Shown: positions 44,283-56,430, counted from the first letter of the stretch. The stretch is DNA of 64,000 nucleotides from Arctopsyche grandis (GCF_051622035.1 NC_135358.1:498501-562500); one strand, 5' to 3'. A program made the numbers and translations. Notes: generated by a model from the sequence alone, not told the origin.

Positions 44283-45470
44283 CTTTCGTCGAAATAAAAT
44301 TAATAATCACACATTATCCGGTAAATTTTACCTCTGAAATGATTTAATTACTTGATTTATTTCGACGAGAGAAACAATTGAAGAATAAAAAAATCCGACA
44401 ACACCCCGGGTTAGCAAAAATCGTTGGATCATCCATACTAATACATGATATATTCTCAGTAACTGCGCATTACGGGGAAGTAAAAATAATAATTCTTTGA
44501 TTTTTTTTCGATCTTAGTGCGTATCTTCGTAAGTCAAAACATCTTCGACAAACAAAAGTCGAGGATTACCTGTATGTGATTGTTGATGATCTAATTTTAG
44601 GTCAATCTCGAAAATTTATTTAAATTGTGCATGTTCTGTTTTAACTTTCAATATTTTATTTTAATTTTAATATAATGATTATAATTTTATTTTACTTGGT
44701 GCTTACGCACCATTAAGCCGTGGCAAAAGTTTATGGTATTCTCCTTCTTCATATCGTGACTTTGAAATAGCATGTAGCCATAATCTTTTGGTTTTTCTCG
44801 ACTATTCTTCTTCCTCGCATATCAAAGAAACTATAATAACCCACCAGTCACAATTAGCCATTCGCATTCATCGAACGTGGACGGGATAGGGGAAAGAAGA
44901 GCTAATGCTGCGTACGGACCAAACCAACGACGATTTTGGGCCAACGTTTTAACCAGCAGGATAAAACCAGTAGCGTACAAAATATCGAAATAAAAATTAA
45001 ATTTAAAAATTGAAATGAAATATCAAAATTAAAACTATTATTATTATATTAAAATTAAATTCAAATATCAAAATAAAATTATAATCAATATATTAAAATT
45101 AAAATAAAATATTGAAAGTTAAAACAGAACATGCCCAATTTAAATAAATTTTCGAGATTGACCTAAAATTAGATCATCAACAATCACATACAGGTAATCC
45201 TCGACTTTTGTTTGTCGAAGATGTTTTGACTTACGAAGATACGCACTAAGATCGAAAAAAAATCAAAGAATTATTATTTTTACTTCCCCGTAATGCGCAG
45301 TTACTGAGAATATATCATGTATTAGTATGGATGATCCAACGATTTTTGCTAACCCGGGGTGTTGTCGGTCACATCAAACGGATTTTTTTAATCTTCAATT
45401 GTTTCTCTCGTCGAAATAAATCAATTAATTAAATCATTTCAGAGGTAAAATTTATCAGATAATGTCTTCA
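44283..45470. repeat. Large inverted repeat, arms of about 350-380 bp
   Basis: The left arm (about 44283-44672) and the right arm (about 45093-45470) are near-identical reverse complements. For example CCCCGGGTTAGCAAAAATCG at 44405 pairs with CGATTTTTGCTAACCCGGGG at 45340, and CCTGTATGTGATTGTTGATG at 44571 with its complement at about 45178. The spacer of about 420 bp contains the direct repeat shared with 43925. Two copies of one repeat in opposite orientation form a potential long hairpin. Confidence 0.85.
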
Positions 45471-45972
45471 ATTGTTTCTCTCGTATTCTATTCCTCTCTT
45501 TGCTCCACTGAGTATTATTCAGTGAAAAAACTCTTTCCACATTTGCGATATGTGCGCTTATACAAAAATAAAACTCGCAGATATTGAGCAGTTCTGAGAA
45601 ACATTAATTGTTTTTAACACTTTTGAAGTAGGTTGTCCACTGCTCGTGCAACTTCAAATCATAATATGCTTCATATTCATCTGATTTTGATTTAAGAAAT
45701 GAAATCGAGTTACAAAATTGATCGTGTAGCTTAACAACGCCAATCTCTACACCTCTGATGCTCAAGAACTCAATGCATGAAACTACATCATCATGCCCTG
45801 CCCAATTTTTCGCCTCCCGCCCGATGTTTAGCAAAAAGGAGGACTTACAGTAGGTACGGGAGGACAAAACATGGAAAAGGAGGACATGTCCTCCTTTTGG
45901 ATACCATCTGGCAACCCTAGGCACATGTGATAAAGAATGGATTGATTTGTGGACCATATCCACTTTGGGCAA
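45420..45972 (-). pseudogene. hAT transposase C-terminal remnant
   Basis: The minus-strand frame ends ...YYDLKLHEQWTTYFKSVKNN and stops. A second frame right after it reads CFSELLNICEFYFCISAH, then IANVERVFSLNNTQWSKERN, the hAT C-terminal dimerisation signature. One frameshift and one stop separate them, so it is a dead fragment. Its end overlaps the right arm of the large inverted repeat. Confidence 0.75.
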
Positions 45973-46323
45973 ATCAAACCCAACATAATTGAGGTATATC
46001 TTTATTTTCGTCTTTATTTACATATTAAAAATAACTGCATATTAATTTGTCATTTTTTTTTACAGAAATTAAAAGACGCATTTATGTTAATCATCATCAG
46101 GATTTGCTGTCCATACTACCAAGGTTACGGACAATGTTTTTTTTGTGATGTCTTAAAATAAAATAATAAAAAATCAGTTTAAAAAATAAATTTTGCCTTT
46201 TTATTATAAAATATAACATATGTACACATACAATGTAAGATCACAACGGCAATGAATAAAACTTTTACAAATACAACGGCAAATATGTTTATAACAGTTT
46301 CTTCGCTACCGTCGGCAAATAAA

Positions 46324-47200
46324 TCACAAAGGACGACAGTTCTGCCCCAACATATTCAGGAAATATAATCCTCCACAATCATTACACATCTTCAAATCGG
46401 AGATGATGAGTTGTGGCATCAGAGATACTCCATTCGAGCTGGCAAAATTCTTGATTTCCATAAATGCCTTCACGTAAGCCGTCTGCGTCTCTGATGTCAT
46501 CAGTATATAAATCAACGGTAAAATCCTACTATTCGCTTGCCTAACCTTCGAATGGATGGTGTATAATTGGTAAAAGATATTGGGAACCGTCTTGAATGTG
46601 CTGTCCATAATCCAATAGCTTCCCTGCGCTAATCTGTTAAAATTGGTCACCGTTGAGAATATTAGTATTCTGCCATTCTCGAACTCGCAGTCACTCACCA
46701 GAAACGGTCGCTGGTTGTATGTAACTTTGTACTCCGACGTTAGGCAAATTTCCCCAACTGTTTGCGGCTCTTTCGGTCTCTGTGCTCTCCTTACTCTCCC
46801 TATAGTGGAACGTAAAGCGCTCACAGAAGGCATTAGGGGCCGCTCAACGGTTGACAATGACACCATCGCACCTTGGATAATTTGGGAAGGTGCATTCGAG
46901 GGAATTGATGGCAATATTTCGTATGCTCTTCTGTAGAATTATTGCTGAAAGTGTGTGGGATAGGGCTTCATGGTTGTGCTCCGTGTATTTTCTTAATACG
47001 TGTTGCCCTTCAGCATTGAGCGTCGTTAGTGTCCGCCCTTGACATAAAGTCCGTTGTGGACAATACCAATAGTGCTTATCTCCTCGGATTCGATCCAACA
47101 TGTGGATGTGGCTTCTGGCAATAAGCCTCATTCGACCCAAATGGGTGGTAATGGTTGATACTATCTCCATTTTCTGCAATGCAATAATTAAAACGTGCGA
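46324..47200 (-). pseudogene. FLYWCH zinc finger plus MULE transposase fragment
   Basis: The first frame (about 47278-46844, likely start MEIVSTI near 47175) has a FLYWCH finger: KHYWYCPQRTLCQGR, a TLNAEG segment and KYTEHNHE. The second frame (46914-46324) continues with SALRSTIGRVRRAQRPKEPQ, RILIFSTVTNFNRLAQG, the DDE-containing WIMDSTFKTVPNIFYQLYTI, PLIYILMTSETQTAYVKAF and PQLIISD. The order is that of MULE-type transposases and their domesticated FLYWCH relatives. One frameshift in 46844-46914 separates the frames, and the protein stops soon after the second catalytic block, so the C-terminal half is missing. Confidence 0.8.
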
Positions 47201-47280
47201 ATTTCCCATTAAAGTGTATGTAAAACAAAAGTAATATTTAATAACATAAAACATAAAAATAATAATAACATTTGACAAAA

Positions 47281-48080
47281 AACGAAAGTAATATTTCAGA
47301 GAGCTTTGTTTATTTAAAACTAGCTGTATTACCCGGCTTCTCTCGGTATTTGTACGAGTAATACGAGTAAATAATAGTAAGAGTATTTAGCTCGCAATTT
47401 TACCGATTTAAAATTCAGTACACTTCCAATTAACCCTTTTAAACGAAAACAAAAAAATTATTATCTCAATAAACATGTGTCAATAGAAAATATTCAATAT
47501 AAAATAGTATTAACAGTGGGAAAAAATCCTAAGTGAAAATACGTACTTTTGACTTTTAATTTGAACTAAACAACTACTTGATTAATTTAAGAGATTTGAA
47601 AACTGAAAAGTACTACAAATGAATGACAAAATACCCGAATATAGATTCTAATATTCATTTTGAATAGGAAATTGACAGATTTTGAGACATCGGCCGAACA
47701 ACACCAAGATATAGAAAAATCGCGCGATTTAAAAAACATATACATATCTCCGAATCTCGAGCCAATCAACATTTTTATTACCAGATTCGTATTCACTGGG
47801 CATAGATCTAACAACTAAGGTCTTTTAAGTTTTTGCAGTGTATTTATATATTTTTCTTTTTCTATTCTAAGTTTTCTTTTTAGTGCACCACTCATCACTT
47901 TCTTTGAATGCCCCATGTTGTTCTCCAAAAGCAATTTTTTAAGAAAACATCTAAACTATAAAAAAACGTATAACAACTTATAAAATATATTGTGTTATAA
48001 TCACTATACATTCAATATATTCATTTTTTAAACACTGCTTTTTTATATTTATAATGTAATATATAATATATTTATTATTA
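47281..48080. other. AT-rich interior of the putative MULE element
   Basis: No gene. Near 47323 it holds ACTAGCTGTATTACCCGGCT followed by TCTCTCGGTATTTGTA, related to 11320-11360, probably the 5' end of a dispersed retroelement or SINE. Confidence 0.4.
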
Positions 48081-48689
48081 TAATCGGATTATGTATGTAT
48101 TCACTCAACTAGATTGATTCAGATGGATGCTTACCGAGTAGGGCAGCATCGATAATTTGAAATCAATCGTTGGCCGGAGGTGGAATATTCGATTGAGAGT
48201 TTTAGATCACACACACATCTGGTAATGGAGGGAAACAAAATCGGAGAAAGACATCGAGGGACGGAGTCTGAAGGCAGAAAAGTTAAATCATTATACATCG
48301 ACACGAATTATGTATGTATTCACTCAATTAGATTGATTAAAATGGCTGCTTACCGAGTAGGGCAGCATCGATAATTTGAAATCAATCGTTGGCCGGAGGT
48401 GCTACATATTCATGGAAACGATAGAAATAACCAATTATTCGTATTCAACGCAAGAAATTTGTACTAATTTAATCATTCATTCATTTAAGGCAAACATATT
48501 GGAAACCTACTTCTAAATTGTACGTCAGTCTTCATAATTAGTCCAATAGTCTTCTATATTTCGTACTCCAATATACACATAGCAACAAGACACGAAAAGT
48601 TTTCATGTGTATACCACATTGACAGTTTGATCCTTGGTAATATGGACAGCAAATCCTGATGATGATTAACATAAATGCGGCTATAAAAT

Positions 48690-49490
48690 AGAATAAAATA
48701 GATCTCGGTATTTGATAGATCTATCCATTGACACTAGCGGTATATACCTGGCCTTAGCTCCTTGGTTTACGGCCAGTACCTGGGGGGCTGCCAAATATAT
48801 TATATGTATAAATTCGCTAACCAGTTCAATAAAAACAAATTAAACTTAAAATAAACAAAGTTCAGCTTAACAAAAATGAGGTTATGGACACAAACGTATA
48901 CAAACTTCAATTGACACCAACAAAAACCTAAATTATTTTTATGTACAAAGTATCTGTTTTAAGGTCTGTTCATACCTAGTCAGCACGTACCGACTTCAGC
49001 AGGTATCCGGCCGTACGAAAAGTATTCTTTGGTACATTTTGTATGGGTATATTCATACCAACCGTCACGTTTACGCCACGGCAGGCTTACAGCAGTACCC
49101 GACATTTCCTGTTCATACCTTACAGCAACATCCGTCAACGCATCGTATCCGTTTTTTTGGCCATCGTGGAAATATACACGCGAATTACGTGCCATGAGTC
49201 TGCCGCTTTGCTGTTTTGGACCAATTATCGATAGTGACAGTTGACAGCTGTTCAATCTTTTGACATGGTTTTGGCGCAAATATTTAAAAAACATTTAAAA
49301 AAATTTTGTTCATCATCCACTCGCTCCTTATACAGTGTCCAAAACACTCCTTCGGTTTTTCTATTTTTTTAACATAAGTCATGTTCTCAAGATGTATATA
49401 AAGGTACAAATAAAAACCAAAGTAATATAAAAACTTTATTATTACAATGTTCTTAAAGACTAAGTAATTTTAATAAGGAACAGTATTTTT
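48690..49490. other. Intergenic region, no gene seen
   Basis: A GC-richer piece at 48960-49260 has a minus-strand 104-codon open frame of unknown nature, with twice-repeated TTCATACC phrases. It resembles a mobile-element fragment more than a gene. Confidence 0.35.
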
Positions 49491-49794
49491 TTATTTATTT
49501 ATACACAAATAATAATGAAATACAATAAAAAAAAATCGGGTGTGACCAACCCATGACTTTATCTATGTATTTGAGGAATATAAGAAGGTTACAAAACAAA
49601 ATTCGATATTGAACCGTACAGACAAATTATGAAATACTAATAACTATGACAGAATTTTCGATACAAATTGAGCGCAAATGTATGGAAACTTGCACAAGAC
49701 AAAAGTTCTACTTCCGGTTGTCAGATTTTGTTCAGATTTTTTTTATTACTTAAAATCACTACCAGTATTATACTCATTAAATATCAAGAAAATA

Positions 49795-50345
49795 AAAACA
49801 ATTTAAAAGGTCAAAATAAAATAATGAAATATTGTTTTAAAAAAAATACTACTTCCGGTTTACAAATTCAGACCAAAACCTTATCAGCTCTAAGTTAGTA
49901 TATAAATAATACAAATATAAATTTTCAGCTTGATACGTTCAGGGGTGTGGACAGGATCCAGGCTACAACTTTTTAACCTTTCTAAGAGGAGAAAATCCCA
50001 CTTCTGGTTCATTAAATTTGATGATTTTATTTTTTATTTCTACTTAAAATCACTATTTTTACTATACACAATAAATATTAAGAAGCTTAAAATAATTTAA
50101 AAGGTCAAAATAAAGTAATGAAAAAATAATGAAATATTGTTTAAAAAAAAAATACTACTTCCGGTTTATGAATTCTGACCAAAACTTTAGCAATTCTAAG
50201 TTAGTATATAAAAAATACAAATATAAATTTTCAGCTTAATACGTCCAGGGGTGTGTACAGGATCCAGGCGACAACATTTTTGACCTTTCTAAGAGATAAA
50301 AATCCTACTTCCGGTTTATTAAATTTTGTGATTTTTTTTATTATC
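49795..50345. repeat. Tandem repeat of about 294 bp with ACTTCCGGTTT motif
   Basis: ATTTAAAAGGTCAAAATAAA at about 49800 recurs at about 50095. Each is followed by TACTACTTCCGGTTTA, then CAGGGGTGTG and GGATCCAGG. Two units and a partial third are present, with more CTTCCGGTT motifs at 50303, 50453 and 50612. A diverged single copy lies at about 12966-13190. Confidence 0.75.
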
Positions 50346-50516
50346 ATCACATTAATAGAAGAATTATACTTGATTTTTTTTGTGAAGATCACACATGTAT
50401 AAGAGGTCGAAAAAAATAGTGGAAGAAAAATCGAACAAGAGTAAACTGCCACTTCCGGTTGAGGAATGCTTACCAAATTTTATACATAACTTGGTATTAC
50501 GCTTAAACTTCTAGAT

Positions 50517-50566
50517 ATGAAATTTCAGTTCAATAAACCAAAAGGTTTATTGAACTGAAATTTCAT
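50517..50566. repeat. Perfect 23-bp hairpin with AAAA loop
   Basis: The arm ATGAAATTTCAGTTCAATAA..., 50517-50539, is exactly complementary to 50544-50566, with only AAAA between. A perfect 50-bp near-palindrome in an AT-rich context. Confidence 0.9.
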
Positions 50567-51084
50567 AAAAAAACATAAAAAACCTCGATTCTCTAGAGTA
50601 AAAGTGCTACTTCCGGTTCAGATAAAAATATAAAATTATAAAAATTATTATTTCTATTAGATTTAAAAAAGATTTAATCCGATTAAGTTAGCGGTTTGGG
50701 AGATAATTGAATTCAAAAACTTAAAAAAAAGAGGACACCAATAAGGGGAGGTACCATTTTCGGTCAACCTTAAAATTTGAAAAAAAATTACGTCGTGTCG
50801 ATAAGAATTTCTCTAACCGATACTAAGTTTCGGTTCGATAGGACAAACTGTGTTCAAAAAATCCCCAAAATACACAGACACACACACATTTTTTCTAGAT
50901 CATGAAAACGTGATCAGTCATTGATTCTGAGTTCGAATCAGTCAAAAGCTTGAGTTAGAATTTTCACATGATCACAAAACTTCATCTATTGTTACTACGT
51001 ACATAAATAAAGTAATAAATGATGACTAGATTATATTTATGTGTGATGTAGTTGTTTGATTTTGTTTTATCATAATTTTTGAAG

Positions 51085-51215
51085 CCAACCCTTCTGTTAT
51101 TCGTATAACGAGAACTCGAGTGCCAGATGTTCCGTGATCGAGATTTTAGTGACTTGCGCGAGATCGCTTTTTGCGGAATAATCCGTTTACCATACATATA
51201 TAATATATTGCTTTC
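51085..51215. repeat. Foldback-family fragment
   Basis: ACGAGAACTCGAGTGCCAGA, GAGATTTTAGTGACTTG and AATAATCCGTTTACCATACA are shared with the family at 17150-17710 and 29905-30120. Confidence 0.6.
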
Positions 51216-51518
51216 AGTCAGTAGTAAATAGAATAGCTTACCTACCAGTGAGTGTGCAAGGGATTTTCAGAAATAATTTTGAAATTTAAGAAGCGCGTAT
51301 TCGTATTAAGTATTTTATTGAAATGGACGCTATATTTTAAACTAAAAACATAAGCAGGTAATTTTAATTTAAGTACGCTGACGAGATAAAATTCGTGTAT
51401 TGACACTGTCTGCGTGGTGTTTTGTGAGAAGGGCCAGTTTTATAATGAAGCCATTACTAAATGTGGAAACTCCTAATTGAAATTCAGAAAACCCGTTACC
51501 AATGGGTCTGGGTTACTG

Positions 51519-51732
51519 CAAGGAAAGTGAGTTGACGGAAGGTCGAAAGATGGAAAAAATTAAAATCGATTCGTCGTTAGCGTAGATCGGGGTTTTCTTT
51601 CTCTCTCATCATAATGTAACCCAGGCACACGGTAAAAATCTTTCAAATTTCTAACCCCGACCTACCCTAATGATAAATCGATATTAATTTTTTCCAGCTT
51701 TCAACATTCCGTCAACTTTCCTTGCAGTGACG
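51519..51732. repeat. Foldback element (arms of about 90 bp)
   Basis: GCAAGGAAAGTGAGTTGACG at 51519 pairs with CGTCAACTTTCCTTGC at about 51711-51726. Pairing continues through GGAAAAAATTAAAATCGAT on the left against ATCGATATTAATTTTTTCC on the right, to GGGGTT/AACCCC near the centre. A GTGACGGCC motif flanks it, as in other foldback copies. Confidence 0.75.
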
Positions 51733-52103
51733 GCCAACAGTTACAAATTACAGTAGAATTTCTCACTTTATGGTGGTTGTTATAAAATACACGATTTTCA
51801 CAATGTCTAGCGGAACATAATTTAAATAACTTCAGCTTAAAGTAATGCTGTATATTTCCACTTACATATTAGTGGTGAACAAGAGAGTACTATTTCAAAT
51901 TTATTCTTGTAAAGATCTACTTCTTAAGTTCCAGCCGAATTACTTTTAATTACTTAACACACCTTTAGCGGGCGATTTTTTTTGCGGTGACTAGCGGTAG
52001 CGGGCAAAATCACAAGGCTGCGCGAATAAATACAATAGATTATAAAAATTGCTCAATATTCAAACTCATATATAAAAAAAAACTCCATTTACTATTGGAA
52101 TAA

Positions 52104-52205
52104 ACGTAGTACTATGTATCCCGCCTTCCGCGATGAACCAATATCAAACGTAATACTACGTATCCCGCATTTCTTGTCAAGCTCATATGAAACGTAGTAC
52201 TACGT
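52104..52205. repeat. Three 14-bp palindromes at exact 44-bp spacing
   Basis: ACGTAGTACTATGT (52104-52117), ACGTAATACTACGT (52148-52161) and ACGTAGTACTACGT (52192-52205). Starts are exactly 44 bp apart and two units share the following ATCCCGC. They lie upstream of a reverse transcriptase fragment. Confidence 0.85.
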
Positions 52206-52439
52206 AACCCAGACAGATATAATAAGAATAGAGGGGCCCTTACGAATAAATAATTGTTGTCAATTTTACGCGGTGCGTCTGTATAAATACGCTACATCGC
52301 ACGGAATACAATCGGATCAATTTACTTATAAAAATGTATCCCATGTTGTTTATTGTGTTTTTGAATGTATTGTGTATTTTTTACCGATGCTTGCCCATTT
52401 TGCGAGTAATATAAACAAACAGAGAAGTTTTTATCGGAC

Positions 52440-55400
52440 ATACGTGAATATAATTTTATCGGACATGGATGAATCTAACATGGTTGTTGGAGCAGTTTTT
52501 CTAGATTTTAAACGAGCGTTTGAGACAGTAGATAGGAATATTTTATTACAAAAATTATATAAGTTAGGAATAAATGGTATAGTATTAAAGTGTCTTCAAT
52601 CGTACTTAAATAATAGACGGCAAATAGTAAAAATTGATAAGGTGTTATCCTCTGAATTTGTAACACCTCATGGAGTGCCACAAGGGTCCAAATTTATTTA
52701 TATTATTATTTATATTATATATAAACGATATTGTTAAGGTAATTAAGAAGTGTAAAATACATTTGTTTGCAGATTTTTTTTTTTTGTGCCATCTTATCGA
52801 TTCCCGATAAATCATCACCAGCGATATCGTTGCTCTTCAGATCATGTACGGGCACTACGGAATCATCACTCCGTCCCCAAAATTGTGAATTGGGCTTCTG
52901 AATCTCTCACATTCAGAACACCAATTCGTGAGGCTTTTTTCGCTTTAAACGCCTCTGCTGGTGAGTTGTGTCCAATAGCCGCAACGCTTCTATGTTAGGG
53001 TGACGGTGCAGTCTCAACTCGTGCCTCCCGGCGCATTCTCGGATGACTTCTTTTACTTTTTTGATTTTAAGGTCCTTGTGGATCTCTTCATTTGTGACGA
53101 AGCGATATGCATCGGTGATAATCCTCGAAAACTGGTTTTGACATCTTTGCATTTTTTCGATATTGGATGGCTTACTGCATCCCCACAGTTGTATGCCATA
53201 TGTCCATATTGGCTTCACGATTGCCTGGTATATCAGTTTTTTGCATTGTAGGTCTAATTTGGAGTGTCTTCCTATTAGCCAATGCATTTCTCTTTGTTTC
53301 ATTCGAATCTGTTCTATTTTTTTTTAATGTGATGCCTCCACGTAAGCTTTGAGTCAAGATGCAGTCCTAAATATTTGGCTGACAAAGCTTGTGGAACTTG
53401 GATTCCGTTTATGAAAGTCTGAGTGCTGACACTATTTCGTCGCAGTGCAAATGTGACCTGCATTGATTTTAGCTCGTTGAGTTTCATTTTCCAGTCCTTG
53501 GTCCATTTGCTGATCTTGTCCAGTGCACGCTGCAGGCGTTCAAATGCTTCCTCCTGCGACTCGCTCGATGACATAATGACTGTGTCATCTGCAAATGTTC
53601 CAATGAATGTCTCTTCGTTTGTCGGGATGTCAGCAGTGTATATCAGGTACAGTATAGGCCCTATCACGCTTCCCTGTTGTACTCCTGCAGAGGCTGTGAA
53701 AAAGTTAGAGAATGCCTCCTCATGAGCAACTCTGAATTTGCGTCCGGATAAGTATGATTCCAGTAATTTGACATAATTTCCAGGTAATGACTTGCTGATT
53801 TTGTGGATAAGTCCTTCGTGCCATACCCTGTCGAAGGCCTGTGAGACATCAAGAAATACAGCCGGACAATACTTTTTTTCCTCTAGCGATTGCTCTATTT
53901 TTGAAATAACACGGTGCACTTGATCGATGGTAGAATGTTTCGACCTAAATCCAAATTGGAAGTCGGGAACATCGATTAAGGGCTTGAGTCTTTTTAATAA
54001 TAGTTTTTCGAATAGCTTAGAGATCGCAGGCAACAAGGATATTGGTCTGTATGATGTTACTTGTTCGGGTGACTTTTCTGGTTTCTTCAACATTATGATT
54101 TGAGCAGTTTTGAAGCACTCTGGCACATGCTTGAGCCGGAAACATGCATTGTATAAGTATGTTAGCATGATAATAGCCTTTTTCGAAAGTTCCTTGAATA
54201 GTCCCGGTGAGATTTCGTCAATTCCAGGTGCCTTTTTAGGATTTATATTGTCATCTATTTCTTTAGCTACTTCCATAGGGGTGACAGTTTTGATTAGTTG
54301 CTGTGGTTGATACATTGGTGTATAATCAGCATCAGATTGAATATTGTGTGGTTGGAATACTGTCTCTAAGTGTTGTGCAAACAGCTCAGCTTTTTCTTTG
54401 TTGCTTCTTATCCACTCTCCTTGCGCATTTTTCAGAGGTGGTATTTGTAGAATTGGTCGTTTGAATTTCCTAGTTGCTTTCCATAGTGAATGATTTTTAT
54501 CAGCTGCAGGGCCCAAACCTTCCAAATATTTTTCAAAACAATTTTGTTTGTGCTCTTTAATAAGTCGGTTAACTTTGTTACTTATATGGTTAAATTCTCT
54601 TTTGTCTGCAATATTTCTGGTTCTATGCCATATTCGTCTTGTTCTACGTCTTTCTTTAATCAATTGTCTAATTTCCATGGGGTAATTAATGATTTGGTCT
54701 GGTTTTTCTTTTGGTACAGGTGTAGCTTCTTTCGCAGTCTCTCGTACAGAGTCAATAAAATTTTGAGTGTGTAGTTCGAGATCTTCTATAGTTTTAAGTT
54801 TCACTATTAAATTTATTGATTGGTCTAGTTTTTTTCTGAACATATCCCAGTTAGTGCGTTTATTTGTCAGGTTCTGTCTCCTTATTCTTTTAATTACCAG
54901 TGTGCTCAGTGTCATCAGCACTGGTGTGTGATCAGAAGTAAGGTCCTCTATTCCTTCGACCTCAATGTGGTTTGGGGCTATTCCTTTGGATATAAAAAAG
55001 TCAATTAAATCTGGTACCTTTTTACTGTCGGTCGGCCAGAAGGTTGGTTTTTGTGAGGAATGATACTCGCACGAGGAGCTCTGAATCGCGTATAGAAGGT
55101 TGTTTCCTTTACCAGGAGTTATAAGTCGTGATCCCCAAGCTGTATGTTTAACGTTGTAGTCTCCTCCAATAATAAATCTTGGCCCAAGGGAATTAAAGAT
55201 GTTTATAAATTGGTATTTTGTGATGGTATGCTTTGGAGGACAATATGCTGCAGCAATATTTAAGTCAGCATTGCCATATTTAATTGTGATGATAGTAGCT
55301 TGCATGAATGGTTCTCTGATATCTTTTTGTTCGAAGTGCTGGATATTTTTTTTGATTAAAATAGCAGAACCACCGCGAGCTCGTTCACTAGGATGTGTTG

Positions 55401-56430
55401 TCCAATAAGCTGAGTATCCATTTATCTTTATGTAACTTCTTTGTGAAAAGTGTGTTTCTGATATTAGTGCTAGATCGATGTTGTTTGTCTTTAAAAACAC
55501 TTCAAGTTCATGGACTCTCTGATTGAGTCCGTTTGCAGATGATACATTGATATATATAATTGGAAAGAATGTTGATGTAATGTCTGAGATTTTAAATATA
55601 GAATTAAATTATGTGAATGACTGGTTGTGTGAAAATAAATTAAAGCTGAATGTGAATAAAACAAAAATTATGTGGTTGAATGGTAAAAATAAAAATATGT
55701 TGAATGAAATTAGAATTGATAAGTTAATTGAAAAAGTTGAAAATATAAAATACTTAGGAGTATACATAGACTCGGGACTAAATTTTAAAATGCACGCTGA
55801 CTATATAATAAAAAAAATGGCTAGAAAAGTTGGTATATTATGTAGATTAAGAAATATTTTAAGTAAAAGAAGTAAAATTTTAGTGTTTAATTCAATTGTC
55901 TTGCCACATGTGGTTTATGGTGCCACTGTACTTAATTTGTTTAGTGGCCAAGATTTAGAAAAAATGCAAAAAATACAGAATAAAGCTATGAGAGGTATTT
56001 TGAATGTGAGTAGATTTTTGAGTATTGGCAGAATGTTAGATGAATTAGGATGTATGAGTATTAGAATTAGTCTAAATATTAGTACATTGTCTATTGTTTA
56101 TAAGTTAGATCATAAGATATTACCTAAGTATTTTGATGATTATATAATAAAGAATAGAGATAAACATAGTTTTTATACTAGAAATAAGGACAAACTAGTT
56201 GTAAGTAGAGTAAGAAAGAATAAGACGGCTGGGGATGTTTTTCACAGGGGTGTGCTCATGTATAATGCCCTCCCTGAGTGCATCAGGTCTGCTAAAAACA
56301 TGGATGCATTCCTGCGAGTTGCGAAGAGATACCTCTGTGAGGGACAGTACATATAAGTTAAGTATAATAATTAAGATGTATTTTTAAATTAGCTTGATAG
56401 CTAAAATATATATAAATAAAATAAATAAGT
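52440..56430 (+). mobile_element. Non-LTR retrotransposon split by a nested jockey element
   Basis: The left part encodes VGAVFLDFKRAFETVDRNIL, LQSYLNNRRQIVKI, VTPHGVPQGS and, after a frameshift near 52700, LYINDIVKVIKKCKIHLFAD. The right part (from 55531) continues with FADDTLIYIIGKNVDVM, NVNKTKIMW and YLGVYIDSG, and ends with VRKNKTAGDVFHRGVLMYNA and a stop at 56356, then a TAAA-rich tail near 56400-56430. The frame upstream of 52440 is not RT-like, so the element is 5'-truncated. The 277-codon right part is intact, so the element is fairly young. Confidence 0.88.
52775..55530 (-). mobile_element. Nested jockey-like retrotransposon, endonuclease plus RT
   Basis: A minus-strand insertion flanked by a perfect 10-bp duplication GTTTGCAGAT (52765-52774 and 55531-55540) with a poly(A) tail (poly T on plus, 52775-52785). 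The coding part starts with the endonuclease (RVHELEVFLKTNNIDLALIS, ETHFSQ; later GGDYNVKHTAWGSR and SDHTPVLM) and continues into RT (APGIDEISPGLFKELS, YRPISLLPAISKLFEK, FLDVSQAFDRVWHEGL, GVQQGSVIGPILY, TFADDT). The main frame is 728 codons (53314-55500). The C-terminal part (about 52913-53310) follows after a one-base shift in an A9 run. Truncation at the 5' end removes ORF1. Otherwise well preserved, hence recent. Confidence 0.92.

Larger units (their letters stand above)
46077..48679. mobile_element. Putative MULE-type transposon with 48-bp terminal inverted repeats
   Basis: The sequence CGCATTTATGTTAATCATCA... at 46077-46124 is the reverse complement of 48632-48679, with one mismatch in 48 bp. 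Between them lies a minus-strand FLYWCH plus MULE-transposase reading frame. Long terminal inverted repeats and a MULE domain fit Mutator-like elements. A 9-bp target duplication is not evident. The interior also holds a 95-bp direct duplication (48088-48182 and 48307-48401). Confidence 0.55.
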
